From Xanthostigma xanthostigma (lineage: Eukaryota > Arthropoda > Insecta > Raphidioptera > Raphidiidae), in the NCBI GenBank assembly GCA_963575645.1, contig OY754467.1, positions 1,612,001 through 1,676,000 of the forward strand: 64,000 nucleotides of DNA. Reading direction: 5' to 3'. The notes below the pieces were generated by a model, which was not told the origin of the DNA, ran no database searches, and saw nothing but the letters and a program-made list of their open reading frames with translations. Of this stretch, positions 34,348 through 45,100 are shown piece by piece. Position numbers and translations under genes: made by a program. Positions within the stretch are counted from its first letter, which is position 1. The number at the start of each line of letters is the position of its first letter.

Positions 34348-34525
34348 AAAAAAGACGGGTTGCACTCCGGGAGTGCCGGCAGAAGTGAAAACTTGAATAT
34401 TACCTCTACTCTCCATCCGTCTTACGAATTTTCGATCAGGTCACGTGTCCTGACGCGAGTTTAACATTTTTTACCCATTACAAAAAAAGTGTACAACGCC
34501 GCTAAAGAAGTTTTTACTTCAAAAA
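34348..34525 (+). repeat. Dispersed repeat V, copy 1
   Basis: It contains GACGGGTTGCACTCCGGGAG, TGCCGGCAGAAGTGAAAACT, CGATCAGGTCACGTGTCCTG and GTACAACGCCGCTAAAGAAG. The same blocks occur inverted at 54594-54755. Unclassified. Confidence 0.7.
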
Positions 34526-35075
34526 ACAAACAATTGACGGTAAATTATGAGCAACGTCACTGAGAATTAAAACTGCAAGCCGACGAACATTTTTCTGAAT
34601 AAAAATTCCATTCAAAAAATTGTTGAAATGTCAACAAAGTTTTGCTGATTGGCAAGATAACAAACAGTGAGAGAGAAAGTTTCGTGATCCGTTGAAATCG
34701 TCGCGCCTGTGAACGGTTATATCACGGAAAAGGGCTTCCTTTTGTCCTGTAGATCCCCGCCATCTTGACGGCCCCCCCAACACCACCCAATCGAGCCGAG
34801 TCTTCTATACGTCCAAGAGGAGTATAATATATATGTGAGTGTAACTTTAATTGGGTTTCCGTGTGGCTGCCCTCACTGCACTGACGCTGTCTACGGTACT
34901 CCTATAACCCGTTCCTGTAACCCGTTACCATAACTTCCTCCATATACAGGATGTCCCACGCCCGTATTATGAAGTAACAGCACGTGCACTGCGTACACGG
35001 AAAGTGGAAAGAGTGAATAATAATTTCTTGTATCCGAACTAGATACAAAATAATAATTAAATAGTTTTTTTTACA
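34526..35075. other. No gene recognised
   Basis: Only a fragment ACAGGATGTCCCACGCCC (34967), recalling the CAGGGTGTCCCA MITE end. Confidence 0.35.
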
Positions 35076-35645
35076 TTAAATAAAATTATGGACCAATTTT
35101 TCAGAAAAATATATTAACAAAAAATAATAATTAATACATTGACGTTTCGGTCCGGATTTGGTGCTTGTTCAGAACTGATCTAAAAAATATAAAAATAATT
35201 AATAATTAATTTCTAATTCGTATTTAAAAATATTCGCTTTAAGTTTTTTAAATTATATTCAAAAATTGAAAAAATAACAAACAAATTTTTTAATACGTAG
35301 TCATGGATATGATTGTAAGTTACATATAAAATCAAATAAAAATTCTCTCAATGCTCAATTAGATATGGAAAATCACCTACTTACAATCATATCCATGACT
35401 ACGTATTAAAAAATGTGTTTGTTATTATTTTTTCAACTTTTGAATATAATTTAAAAACTTAAAGCGAATATTTTTAAATACGAATTAGAAATTAATTATT
35501 AATTATTTTTATATTTTTTAGATCAGTTATGAAGAATCTCCAAATCACAGTATTAATTATTATTTTTTGTTAATATATTTGCCTGAAAAATTTGTCAATA
35601 ATTTTATTTATTGCAGAATTCTAATCAGACGTTAATCAAAGATTT
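35076..35645. mobile_element. Foldback element O, copy 4, longest arms
   Basis: Arms of roughly 240 bp (35079-35318 and 35388-35620) pair around a spacer of about 70 bp. They share TTTTCAGAAAAATATATTAA-like ends, CGAATATTTTTAAATACGAA and TAATACGTAGTCATGGATAT. The left arm (minus strand) carries CTGAACAAGCACCAAATCCG and GACCGAAACG; the right arm has lost most of that core. No target duplication recognised. Confidence 0.7.
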
Positions 35646-35647
35646 AA

Positions 35648-35855
35648 ACAGTTTTTTGTTCAACTCGAGATTTACTATTGGAAACTGCTGAGGTACAATT
35701 TTTGTACTTCAAACTGTCAACATTTTTTTTTTGTAAATTTTCGAAATTTTAATTTTTAAATTCATATAAAATATTCATGAGGTTACATATGAAAATATTC
35801 GAGAAAAACATTCTCAATTTATTAATTAAATACACTGTTATAATTATTATTAATA
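35648..35855 (+). repeat. Duplicated segment X, copy 1
   Basis: Matches 51412-51483 plus 51905-52035 (GATTTACTATTGGAAACTGC, AAATTCATATAAAATATTCA, AAATATTCGAGA). The copy at 51.4 kb is split by an M element, so this one is the empty site. Confidence 0.65.
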
Positions 35856-35904
35856 ATTGACACATGCGAGAATGGATCCCTGCATTTCAATTAAGGAAGG
35901 AAGA

Positions 35905-36060
35905 CTAGCTATAACCCGCGACTTCATCCGCGTGAAATTTATTTTTTTGCGCGGAACCCTAATTCTTTCTCTAAACTGAAAATAGCCTAAGTTACTCCTT
36001 ATAACATCAGTCCCGTCAAAATCGGTCCAGTCGTTGCAGAGATTAGCTGGAACAAACAGA
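35905..36060 (-). mobile_element. Helitron fragment with 3' cap
   Basis: Minus strand: AAATTTCACGCGGATGAAGT, CGCGGGTTATAGCTAG, then T, a common lepidopteran Helitron cap. It carries GGACCGATTTTGACGGGACT and joins the next Helitron fragment head to head at about 36060. Confidence 0.65.
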
Positions 36061-36375
36061 CTGTTTGTTTGGTTGAACGCGGTAATCTCAGGAACTACTG
36101 GTTCGAATTGAAAAAAAAATTTTTGTTGGATAGCCCATTTATCGAGGAAGGTTATAGGCTATATAATATCATGCTACGACCAATAGGAGCGGAGCATCAA
36201 TGTTGCAAAACTCAAAATGTATCCGTCCGACAAAAACTTTTGAACGGTAACTCCGATCATCATGAAATGTGGACACAACATTCATCTCGGTAAACTAATA
36301 TGAATGTGTGTACTCATGTCGCTCCCTTCCCCATTCGTTCTTTTGCACCCGGGTGAAACCGGGCGGGACCGCTAG
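36061..36375 (+). mobile_element. Helitron fragment with 3' cap
   Basis: TGTTTGTTTGGTTGAACGCG, AATCTCAGGAACTACTGGTT and GGATAGCCCATTTATCGAGG are followed by CCCGGGTGAAACCGGGCGGG and ACCGCTAG, then T. Same family as 23640-23896 and 46251-46802 but lacking the 5' TCTATACTAATAT end. The frame at 36069-36293 is a shadow of it. Confidence 0.75.
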
Positions 36376-37044
36376 TAATATATAAATACAGACACCGGAG
36401 TATCATACTATATTACATTCGTAATATATTACAAACAGACGCTTCAATTTTATTTATATTTGTATAGATGTCATTCCCGGACAGCGCCGGGTAAGTGAGA
36501 CTAGTAAAGCTTAAATAAAATACAAAGTCAAATATAACTAACTGCTACAATTTAAGCTGAAAAGGTTAGCGAGAGTTAATTTACAGACGAGTTGATGTCA
36601 GATTTTTTCTTCATTTAAACAAAAGTAAAAACGGCCGGTTTCACAAACGGGTTATTGACTCTAACACCGGGACAACAAGACTTCTGTCTCTCTCGAAACA
36701 GCAGTGAATAGACAGAGACAGAACACGCGTTAATCCCGAAGCAAGGTTGGCGAAATCCAAGAGAAGAGAATCCGTGTATATTTGATTAATTGCCGAGTCC
36801 TTATTCACCAACGGAGCACCCTTAAATTAAACATTTACATAAAAATACAACAGACAAGAGTAAAGGGGGTAAACGCATATATGAAACAGATGATTATCTA
36901 AATGTTTTCACGTTTTTTACTGTAATTTATCACAGCTCTTTTTAATTAAGGAATATTAATCATTGCACCGACGACAAAAATCCACACTTTCCAGCTGGGA
37001 AAAGTACAACGCCTGTAAGATACAATAAAGTTAAAGCGTTATTT
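36376..37044. other. No gene recognised
   Basis: AT-rich, no repeat detected within the window and no domain. Confidence 0.35.
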
Positions 37045-37048
37045 TTAA

Positions 37049-37632
37049 GGAGGTTGATGCGTTACAGTCCCAATCAAAAGTAAGTCGAATAATTCGACTT
37101 ACTTTTGATTGGGACTGGAAAAGTTCCCATTTAGAATTATTCTAAATGGGAACTTTTCCATAATACATTTTTACAAAAGGTTATAAGTCGATGATACTAA
37201 TAAATTATTGTCATAAAGGCATAAATAAATGTTTTTTTTAATATTAATTATTATTTCAGTAGTTTACTTAATGGACTAACTTTTGAATTTTTTGTACAAA
37301 GTTAGGTTAGAAAAAATAAGTGTATGTAAATATCTGTATTTTACATATTTTTTGCAGTAAATAATTAAAAAAAGAAATTAAAAGTAATAAAAATCAAAAT
37401 TAAATCATTGAAAAGTTGAAAATTCAGTTAAAATTGTTAAGAATAAAAGTCCATAATCGAAAAGTGCTAAGGTGTAATATTTTTTTTTTATTGATTAAAA
37501 GTCTCCTAATTTTTAACTTTGTAAATCTCCTAATGATTTTGATATTTACAGAAAATTTTGTCATAAAAAAATCTATTAAAAAAACTTTATTTCAGATTTT
37601 TTTCATTATCTTCGTAAAACTGCTCAACCTCC
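37049..37632. mobile_element. TTAA-flanked element G, copy 2
   Basis: Opposite orientation to copy 1, flanked by TTAA on both sides. It shares GGAGGTTGATGCGTTACAGT, AGGTTATAAGTCGATGATAC and TTATTTCAGATTTTTTTCAT with copy 1. It is shorter in the middle and has a 50-bp insertion forming two perfect hairpins near the left end. The frame 37416-37673 is AT-rich shadow sequence. Confidence 0.8.
37066..37160. repeat. Two abutting perfect hairpins inside G2
   Basis: Hairpin one pairs 37066-37090 with 37092-37116 (25/25, one-base loop). Hairpin two pairs 37117-37137 with 37139-37159 (21/21, one-base loop). G1 reads straight from the outer arm of the first to the outer arm of the second, so the two inner arms are additions, each the complement of its own neighbour. 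Confidence 0.9.
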
Positions 37633-37924
37633 TTAAAGAAAAAAAAACACGGGTCGCAGTGCCGACAATATAGTGTATTTGCTTTTATAGGCACTGTGGC
37701 TATATTGTATGAACTTAACTTTGTTTTTGGGCAAAATAAAAAAATTACCCCTTAGTACACCTCTTAAAACAACATTTTTTTACTTAATTTCAATACTACA
37801 TATCAATTCAACATCTGTACCAAATTATTAGTATGTAAATCCATATCAGTAAACTTCCGTTTTCATAAAATTTGTAAGTCCGATCCTGTCGGGTCGATTT
37901 TATTAAAATTTTAGCAGCACATTT

Positions 37925-38070
37925 TAATAATTACTACAGGTAGCAAGGAAAATAGCCCCTGGTCTAATTTTCAAACCTTTCTTGTGCTAGCAGGCGAACC
38001 CGCAGTGATGTCATTTCTAACCTACCGGCTAGCAGGAGTCCAAGCAGTGTTTCTAGCCGCGTGCGCAGCG
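37925..38070 (-). repeat. Dispersed repeat H, copy 2
   Basis: The minus strand reads GCGCACGCGGCTAGAAACAC, CCGGTAGGTTAGAAATGACA and CGGGTTCGCCTGCTAGCACA, the counterpart of 33262-33400. Related TAGCAG/CTAGC motifs continue towards 38290. Confidence 0.6.
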
Positions 38071-38539
38071 GCCTTTATTTCCTTTTTTTTGTAAAATAAA
38101 AATTTTGTGCTCATGTTGCTAGTTTTTTCATAGTTTTCTTCATAAAATTCCGTTTTTCTCTAAAACGGTTTACGTTAAAAGCTTTTGATCAAGAGTACCT
38201 TTTTGGCGGTTTATAATAAAAGCCATCACGAAACCGAGCGCTACAGCACGCTTGAAACCTAGCAGCAAAATCTAGCAGTCTCATTTGCAGCGACCTTTAG
38301 ATGTAGATAAATTTAATTGCAGATAATATACGTATTTTATCGAATAATTTATAATGTAAATATATTATACTTTAGGTATACCTACTGCATACAACACAAA
38401 TCCAAGTTTTGTGATTAATTATTTTAACTTATCGTTCAGAAATGCGTTTCCCTAAACGGAACAAAAATACACTTAAAAGTATCGTATAATTAAAGAACGA
38501 TTAAAAAAGAATTTGTATCATGGCTTACTTTTATTTATA
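38071..38539. other. No gene recognised
   Basis: Perhaps the remainder of repeat H; nothing coding. Confidence 0.3.
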
Positions 38540-38997
38540 TACAGGTGATCCAAAAATCAGTTGCTACTATTACAGACATTAACCTTTTTTCATTTTTTAA
38601 TTAAAAAAAAAAAACATGAGTGCGTGTAGCCTTTACGCCCGGTTGAAGGGTTGAAGTAAAACTTCTTTTAATTTGTTTTTACAACTCTCTCCCTCTCTTG
38701 GGAAATATTCACTCGTAAATTTATTTACGTTCGCCATGCTTATTGGTTTCCGTTCAAGATGGTTTCAGCAGATGCCGCCATCTGTCAGTCGATACCTTTA
38801 AGTACCCGAAACCGATCACACAATTGGTTTGCGTCCGTAGTTATGTTTCACCTTTCGTTCCGCCATCTGTCAGTCAACGGCGTAAACCCATAACAAAAAA
38901 AGTTTTAACTCCGTCCAAATAACTTTTTTTTTTCTTAAATTAAACTAAATAAAACCATATTCCATAGTTTATCAGTGTCATTTTTAAACACCCTGTA
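38540..38997. mobile_element. Possible TIR element, TACAGGTGAT...CACCCTGTA
   Basis: It starts TACAGGTGATCCAAAAATC and ends TTTAAACACCCTGTA; the complementarity is short and imperfect. Inside, CGCCATCTGTCAGTC occurs twice (near 38777 and 38860). Flanking TA or TATA is possible. Confidence 0.4.
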
Positions 38998-39150
38998 TGT
39001 ATATCCATATACGAACATAATATATTGGTCAAATTTTCTCGTAACGCCATTTTTGTTCATTTTTTCTGGGCATACATTTGTTTAATGAAAAAAAGGTGGC
39101 AAATAGCATTCACCGTGTGAAACTAAGTATTGTGCAAGGTTATTAGATTA

Positions 39151-39741
39151 CAGAGGTTACCTCGTTCAGTTAGGTAATAGCTGGGAGATGACGTCACTCG
39201 GCAGACCTGTCAATTGAATGCGTGGCAACGGCTGTTGTTTATAAACTTCAACAGTATTTAACAAATGTCAAATAACTCAAAAGACAGAATATCGTTATTA
39301 TTTGCAGTAAATTGAATTTTTAAGGCAAAAGATTTACATAATTCTAGATTTTTTTGATATTGTCGTTAAATAGGTTGATAAACTTGATTCCGCGACTTTT
39401 CGTCCATCGGCAAAATATCGTACAAACAAAATAACCCCGACAAAATGTCCCATCAGCAAAACTGGAATAGAATTACTGTATTACTATCTATACGACCCCC
39501 GCCCCGTAATTGTTTTTTAAAGAACTCCTCCTAAAAGCTCTCCCCTTTTCTGCACTGCGCAAAAAAAAACGCCATCGCATCGACACGACCTCATAACTGT
39601 TTTTATATCGGGGGATATTTTGCCGGTAAGATATTTAGTCAATATAAATATTTTGCCGAGGAATCAAGACGCGCATTATTATTGCTGACGTCATCCCGCG
39701 CTTACGCTAATATGTCAGATGGAACGAGGCAACCTCTATAA
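39151..39741. mobile_element. TIR element L, copy 2, longer form
   Basis: The ends CAGAGGTTACCTCGTTC and (reversed) AGAGGTTGCCTCGTTCCATC pair. Subterminal GATGACGTCACTCGGCAGAC and ACGTCATCCCGCGCTTACGC contain TGACGTCA or its half. About 590 bp, no transposase. Confidence 0.65.
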
Positions 39742-40437
39742 TCTACTAATCTTGGTATCGCGTTTCGAAGCAAAAATAAAAAGAACATTATAGGTTGGTA
39801 TTGCTGTGTCGATATTGCAGTAATTACTGTAACGGTTATAATTAGTTCCCAACGGTTGGCAAGCCTGTCGGAGAGAGTGCGGGAACGATACTGGCCCGAC
39901 TGGTCCGGCGGGTGGTATTGTGTGTCGTTGTACATCGGGGTATTCCCCTATGCATTAGTAGATTGTTAGCATATTGGTGTCGGATAATAGGATTACAGGC
40001 GTACCACCACATACGTAGTGAGCCTTGATACAGACCTACCAACCTGACGGAAACTAAACAATATTGTGTAGATGCGTTTCGACTAATGTTTGAACTGAAC
40101 AAAATTAAAAATAATTAAGTTAAAAAGGGGCACGAAACGTTAATGGCCTTTAATATACAGGCTGCACGGGATTTAATGTTTATGACATTTGCTATTCTAG
40201 AGCTCCTTTGAAATGAATTTAGGTATAAACTATTAGTCCAGGAGGCAGTGAATTTTTTTTGTACTTATTTTCCCAGTCGGTGAATATGAAATAGTTTTTT
40301 CGGATGGTGACATAAAACGGTAATTTGTGAGTTTGGCTAAAATTTTCGGATATTGCATAATTTTGAAAAGGAAATTTTGATCTAAATAAGTACGACCACT
40401 CTCCACTTGCAAAAAATTGGAATAGTAGAACAAATAA
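39742..40437. other. No gene recognised
   Basis: Two overlapping minus-strand frames (39702-40102) show no recognised domain. Confidence 0.35.
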
Positions 40438-40899
40438 ATATAGTTTAAAAAAAACTGAAAAACACGCTTTATATCAAACTAAAAAGTGAAAATATAGTTT
40501 AAAAAAAACTTAAAAACACCTTTATATCGAACTAAAAAGTTAAAAATAATTTTTTTAAAAGAAGCTTAAAACAATAATGAATAAAAAATACTAGTATTAT
40601 TGTGAAGAAAGCGTGGGGCGCTTTGTTCCACATTTTCGTACATAGAGCGCCCACGCTTTTTTCACAATAATACTAGTATTTTTTATTCATTATTATTTTA
40701 AGCTTATTATAAAAAAATTGTTTTTTACTTTTTAGATCGATATTTTTTAGTTTTTTTTAAACTATATTTATTTTTCACTTTTTAGTTTAATATAAAGCGT
40801 GTTTTTTAGTTTTTTTTAAGCTATAGGTATTTATTTTCCACTTTTTAGTTCGATTTATTGTCAAAAAATTTGCCGAAAAAAAAACAAGTTTTTTATTTC

Positions 40900-40987
40900 G
40901 GCGTGAACGGGATTAGAACCCACGACCCGTGATTCCGAGAGTTGACGTCAGCGAAGACCCGTGCCTTAGACCGCACGGCTAACCACT
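40900..40987 (-). pseudogene. tRNA-like Pol III head of Q1
   Basis: Minus strand: box A TAGCCGTGCGG and box B GGTTCTAATCC about 61 bp apart, the spacing of a long-variable-arm tRNA (Leu/Ser type). The acceptor stem is incomplete and no proper anticodon arm forms, so it is a tRNA-derived promoter head rather than a tRNA gene. Confidence 0.65.
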
Positions 40988-41055
40988 GTAGTTACAGTGC
41001 TGGCATATTATACTACAGTAATAAACCACTTGCTGTAGTCTAAACGAAGGTTACA

Positions 41056-41187
41056 AACATACATACAAACATACATACAAACATACATACATACATACAT
41101 ACATACATACATACATACATACATACATACATACATACATACATACATACATACATACATACATACATACATACATACATACATACA
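41056..41187. repeat. (CATA)n microsatellite inside Q1
   Basis: About 130 bp of CATA units, some CAAA, at the position where other Q copies also carry CATA/TATG repeats. Confidence 0.95.
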
Positions 41188-41220
41188 GACTTACAAGTGA
41201 AGTTAATATAAAGCGTGTAA

Positions 41221-41731
41221 AAAAGAAACGATTCTTTCTACAAAATTCATTTTTTCGAAACTACATCCCACACATGCAAGTCTATAGATAGGTATACTTA
41301 TATATTGTGCGTATGCGTGTATGTTTTGGCCCTGTGCCATATTTTATAGAGGCTGACGTTATCGACGGTGGAGATCGCGCGGCAGGGCAGGCAACACAAA
41401 CCGACGGGAAAGGCGGAAAAGCAATTTATAATCAATACAGAGTCACAGAGACGAGAGAACACTAACTGCTGCATGTTATGGTCAATGCTAGACCAGCGCC
41501 GGGGGAAATACAAAAATAATCCCTTTGTTTACCGGCGTCCCCATTTATTAAATATCTAATTATAATGCCGCGTTGAATTACGACTTACGTTCCGGACGTA
41601 ACCCGGCCATTCTGAAATATGTCTCAAGTTTCGAAAGGCTCCAGAGGGGGTTCCTCTATGAGCGCTGCAGAACAACCAAAATCTTAGGCACTTCATAGTT
41701 TTAGAATGGGGAATTATAAAACGGTCGAATA
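41221..41731. other. No gene recognised
   Basis: Overlapping frames on both strands around 41298-41559, no domain. Confidence 0.35.
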
Positions 41732-41944
41732 AAAAAAAAATTTGGTGACTGATGATGAGATACTGTTTTAATAACTTGAGATATTAAAATAATAGTTGGG
41801 TGACTAAATTACTAAGTGAGCGACTAGAATGCCTTCGATAATTTTGAAGCAGATATCTTCTTTTGTTTTTACTTCTCATTTTTTTTTTCAGAGTACAATT
41901 TAAAACTCACATTTTCATGAAGATTGAAAACCACCGCTTTTTTT

Positions 41945-42165
41945 TTGATAAAGGGGTATGCGAATTGTCTCGCAGTGAAACGGGAAGGGGCAAATGTGGA
42001 GTTTTTAAAAAAACAATTCCGGGGTGAACGATAAACGGGTATGCGAATTGTAATTCCGGGGTGAACGATAAAGGGGTATGCGAATTGTCTCGCAGTGAAA
42101 CGGGAAGGGGCAAATGTGGAGTTTTTAAAAAAACAATTATGGGTGAACGATAACGGGGTATGCGA
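41945..42165. repeat. Tandem duplication inside W
   Basis: GGGGTATGCGAATTGTCTCG, CAGTGAAACGGGAAGGGGCA and AATGTGGAGTTTTTAAAAAA occur twice (near 41953 and 42073), joined by GGGGTGAACGATAAA units that occur three to four times. The minus-strand frame there is repeat shadow. Confidence 0.8.
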
Positions 42166-42167
42166 AT

Positions 42168-42290
42168 TAAATAGTTAATTGTTTGAATAGAACTGCGTTT
42201 TCTAAAATATGTATATTTAATTGACAGTCCAATTAAATATATATTTTTTAGAAAACGCAGTTCTATTCAAACAATTAACTATTAACAACT
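42168..42290. repeat. Palindrome inside W
   Basis: AATAGTTAATTGTTTGAATA and GAACTGCGTTTTCTAAAATA pair with their complements at 42236-42290 around a short spacer; about 55-bp arms. Confidence 0.75.
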
Positions 42291-42825
42291 TAGTAATTTA
42301 GTCGCTCACTTAGTAATTTAGTCACCCAACTATTATTTTCTCGTCACGCGCAGTCAGTCGCTCACTTAGTAATACAGTAACCTAAATTGATTATTTTTGT
42401 CATCCAAAATTGTAATTTACAGTCACTCGTTTAAATACTACCCATAAAATATTAGTAAAAAACTTTTGGCTTTTATTGAAATGTACTAAAAAGGAAAAAA
42501 ATAATTTTTAATAATTTAGGTTCATAGTTCTAAAAGCGTGGGTTGTGAACTCGGTGATAGCCCACGCTTATACGAATAAAAAGTTAAATGTATGCTTGCA
42601 AAATGGTTCAACAAAACAGCAAAACAACTAATTTTTCAGTTAATAATTCAATGATGTATAAATCACTTTCCAACTAGACGTGTAATTAAAATAGCGATGA
42701 CGACATTCGAACGTTCTTCATTTTATAACAGCGCCAAGTAAGTGTTTTTCTGTAAGAGAAGACACGCGTCTTAACACCGCCATGACAACGGAGTCTCTGG
42801 AAGCATAGAGCAGGTTACCCTCTAC

Positions 42826-43414
42826 TAGTGATGTGTCGCTCCTGAGCGAGTCGTTCATAATGAACGACTCCTTTTTCGGAGCGGAGCGAGTCGCTCTTTT
42901 TTTTGTGAATGACTCACTCCGAGCGCCATTGCTCTGTGCTGAGCTATTCTGTACTGTTGCATTCGCACATTTACAGAGCGCACACAGCACAGGCCACAGA
43001 GGCACTAGTGAATTTTGCACGTACGGAGTTATCTTTGCTGAGTCATTTATGACACACTGTAAGTGCACTAGTACTAAGCTTACAGTGACTTAAACCATCC
43101 ACATTGACGTCGTTGACAAAGATATAATATTGTAACAATAAACATTATTATTGTTAAGCTTTATAGTTTATCCGAAATGCGAATAATAAAATAAGATCCG
43201 AATCATATTAAAATGAGCTCAGGGCTGAGTGTGTGTATTGTGCTGTGCAATGCTACATGACTCCTGAGCATGCATGATGACAGTTCACACTTCTGCAGTC
43301 TGCACTCTTCTGTCTAGTGTTGCTCCTTTAAACGACTCGCTCTGAGCGACTCTTTTTAGTGAGCGGAGCGCACGGAGCCAGCTCCCAATAAAGAGTCATG
43401 TGGACACATCACTA
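42826..43414. mobile_element. hAT-type element I, copy 1
   Basis: The ends TAGTGATGTGTCGCTCC and GACACATCACTA are flanked by CCCTCTAC and CCTACTAC (six of eight match). GAGCGAGTCGTTCA and AGCGGAGCG motifs crowd both ends. The interior frames are shadows. 589 bp; a close inverted relative lies at 61502-61936. Confidence 0.8.
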
Positions 43415-43830
43415 CCTACTACCTTAAATATATTATTATGTAACACGATGCGGCACCGCAACGCGTACCAGCGCGTTCATTTTTATGCAATAAAATACCC
43501 TACTAAATTAATTAATAACTGTCCTACGTCCGACTTCAAGACGGTTTTCCATGTAAAACAGCTGCCACCTATCGTTTTACGGTAGAGGGAGGGGAGAGAA
43601 AGAAAGAGACGGAGTGAGAGAGATAGCAAAATTTAAATTTGCTTGTTTATGTTTGATTAAAACGGGGTTTCCCCCTTAATTTAGCTTAAACTGCACCGAA
43701 TGGTTTTATTACACGCTTTATTTTAACTTAACTTGTAAGTTTGTATGTATGTATGTTTGTTTGTAACCTTCGTTTGAACTACAGCAAGTGGTTTATTATG
43801 GTAGTATAATATGCCAGCACTGTAACTACA

Positions 43831-43917
43831 GTGGTTAGCCGTGCGGTCTAAGGCACGGGTCTTCGCTGACGTCAACTCTCGAAATCACGGGTCGTGGGTT
43901 CTAATCCCGTCCACGCC
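43831..43917 (+). pseudogene. tRNA-like Pol III head of Q2
   Basis: Box A TAGCCGTGCGG at 43836-43846 and box B GGTTCTAATCC at 43897-43907. GTGG near the start pairs with CCAC at the end of the block (four of seven acceptor pairs). Probably derived from a class II tRNA (Leu or Ser). Confidence 0.7.
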
Positions 43918-43942
43918 GAAAAAAAATTGTTTTTTTTTCGGC
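43915..43942 (+). terminator. Hairpin with T-run after the tRNA-like head
   Basis: GCCGAAAAAAAA, a short loop, then a T-run and CGGC. Pol III stops at runs of four or more T, so transcription from the boxes would probably end here, giving an RNA of roughly 100-120 nt. Inference; no expression evidence. Confidence 0.45.
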
Positions 43943-44227
43943 AAATTTTTGACAATAAATCGAACTAAAAAGTGGAAAATAAATATAGTTAAAATACGCT
44001 TAAAACAATAATGAATAAAAAATACAAGTATTATTGTGAAAAAAGCGAGGGGCGCTCGATGTACGAAAATGTGGAACAAAGCGCCCCACGCTTTTTTCAC
44101 AATAATACTTGTATTTTTTATTCATTATTGTTTTAAGCTTATTTAAAAAAAATATTTTTTACTTTTTAGTTCGATATAAAGCGTGTTTTTTAGTTTTTTT
44201 AAACTATATTTTTTTATAGTTAAGAAC

Positions 44228-44316
44228 AAGTGTCCATGGGCGCGCATAGCCTAAAAACCAATAGATTTTTAGAGAGATTTTAGATATAGGGATATCCATT
44301 GAATTCAAAAACATGT
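44228..44316 (-). repeat. Repeat T, partial inverted copy
   Basis: The reverse complement contains TATATCTAAAATCTC and AAAAATCTATTGGTTTTTAGG; pairs with the T copy at 44436-44655 to form a foldback. Confidence 0.6.
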
Positions 44317-44435
44317 TTTATGTTCAACTTTTGTGCTTTTATTTTAGAAATAGAAAAATAGTCGAAAACTAGGTAATGTTGGAAGGTGTCAGGCTGTATA
44401 AAATAATAATGTTACATTCGGATTTAGCGCACTCG

Positions 44436-44655
44436 AAAACATATTTCTAGAGCTTAGGATTTTTTAAGATTGTGAATTCAATGGATATCCCTATATCTAA
44501 AATCTCGCTAAACATAACTGTAGCTAAAAATTAATTGGTTTTTAGACTATATGCGCCTATGGACACTTTTTCTTAGTGACCTTTAAACTATAAAATAAAA
44601 CCATTTTCGATCAATTTAACCGAGAACCAAATCCCATAAGGTTTGTGCGGGGTCC
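44436..44655 (+). repeat. Dispersed repeat T, copy 2
   Basis: Close match to 17728-17940 through GAGCTTAGGATTTTTTAAG and GGTTTGTGCGGGGTCCTTT. Confidence 0.65.
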
Positions 44656-45100
44656 TTTACTTTCGAAGTCGTACCAAAAACCAAGTAGGTACTGTCAACG
44701 AAATTGTTCCAGCTTAAGTAGAACATAAACGAGTTTGTTTTACGCTCTAATGTATCTTGTTAATTTTTCCGTAATATAGTACCATAATGCCGGTGTCACC
44801 TGACCGTGGCACAGCGGCAGGATGTGGGGGAATAAAGGAAAGACGCGTCCCGACGCTGATCTATCCCGACTGCAACAACAAAAACCCATGACGCAGCGGG
44901 ATTCGGCGCGTGCACTTTGTAACACCACATTTATATATGAGAATTTATGTTTTTAAATTAGTCGCCTTATTTTAGATTGAAATATTATATGCATTTAACA
45001 TTATACTTTATATTAATTATAGCTGCGTTGATATTGCAAGGAAGCCTTTTTTTATTGCAGGAAACAGTGACAGAGAGAGACTATCCTTATAGGTAAGTAT
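44656..45100. other. No gene recognised
   Basis: A short minus-strand frame (44740-44928) has no domain. Confidence 0.35.

Larger units (their letters stand above)
40438..41220 (-). mobile_element. Palindromic element Q, copy 1, tRNA-headed
   Basis: Read on the minus strand: TTACACGCTTTATATTAACT, a (TATG)n tract, a tRNA-like block, a GCCGAAA...TTTCGGC hairpin, then a long palindrome centred on GTACGAAAATGTGGAACAAA between arms GCGTGGGGCGC and its complement. It ends ATATAAAGCGTG...AAACTATATTT. ACACGCTTTATAT near one end and its complement near the other behave as terminal inverted repeats. No protein. Confidence 0.75.
41732..42430. repeat. Inverted-repeat element W
   Basis: TAATAGTTGGGTGACTAAAT and ACTAAGTGAGCGACTA near the left pair with TTTAGTCGCTCACTTAGTAA and TTTAGTCACCCAACTATTAT near 42292-42340. 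GTCGCTCACTTAGTAA recurs again at 42357. The middle contains a tandem duplication and its own palindrome. Confidence 0.6.
43709..44210 (+). mobile_element. Element Q, copy 2, tRNA-headed
   Basis: TTACACGCTTTATTTTAACT, a short TATG tract and GTTTGTTTGTAACCTTCGTT lead to the tRNA-like block. A GCCGAAAA/TTTTCGGC hairpin and the long palindrome (arms AATAATGAATAAAAAATACA and complement, core GCTCGATGTACGAAAATGTG) follow. It ends AAACTATATT. It carries one fewer copy of the ACACGCTTTATAT-type arm segment than Q1. Confidence 0.75.

Noticed and set aside
41056-41187. CATA array as a CRISPR-like or protein-coding repeat
   Set aside because: Plain tetranucleotide microsatellite; no spacers and the host is a eukaryote.
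43831-43917. Functional tRNA gene
   Set aside because: Acceptor and anticodon stems do not form and the block is repeated inside mobile elements; treated as a tRNA-derived promoter head.
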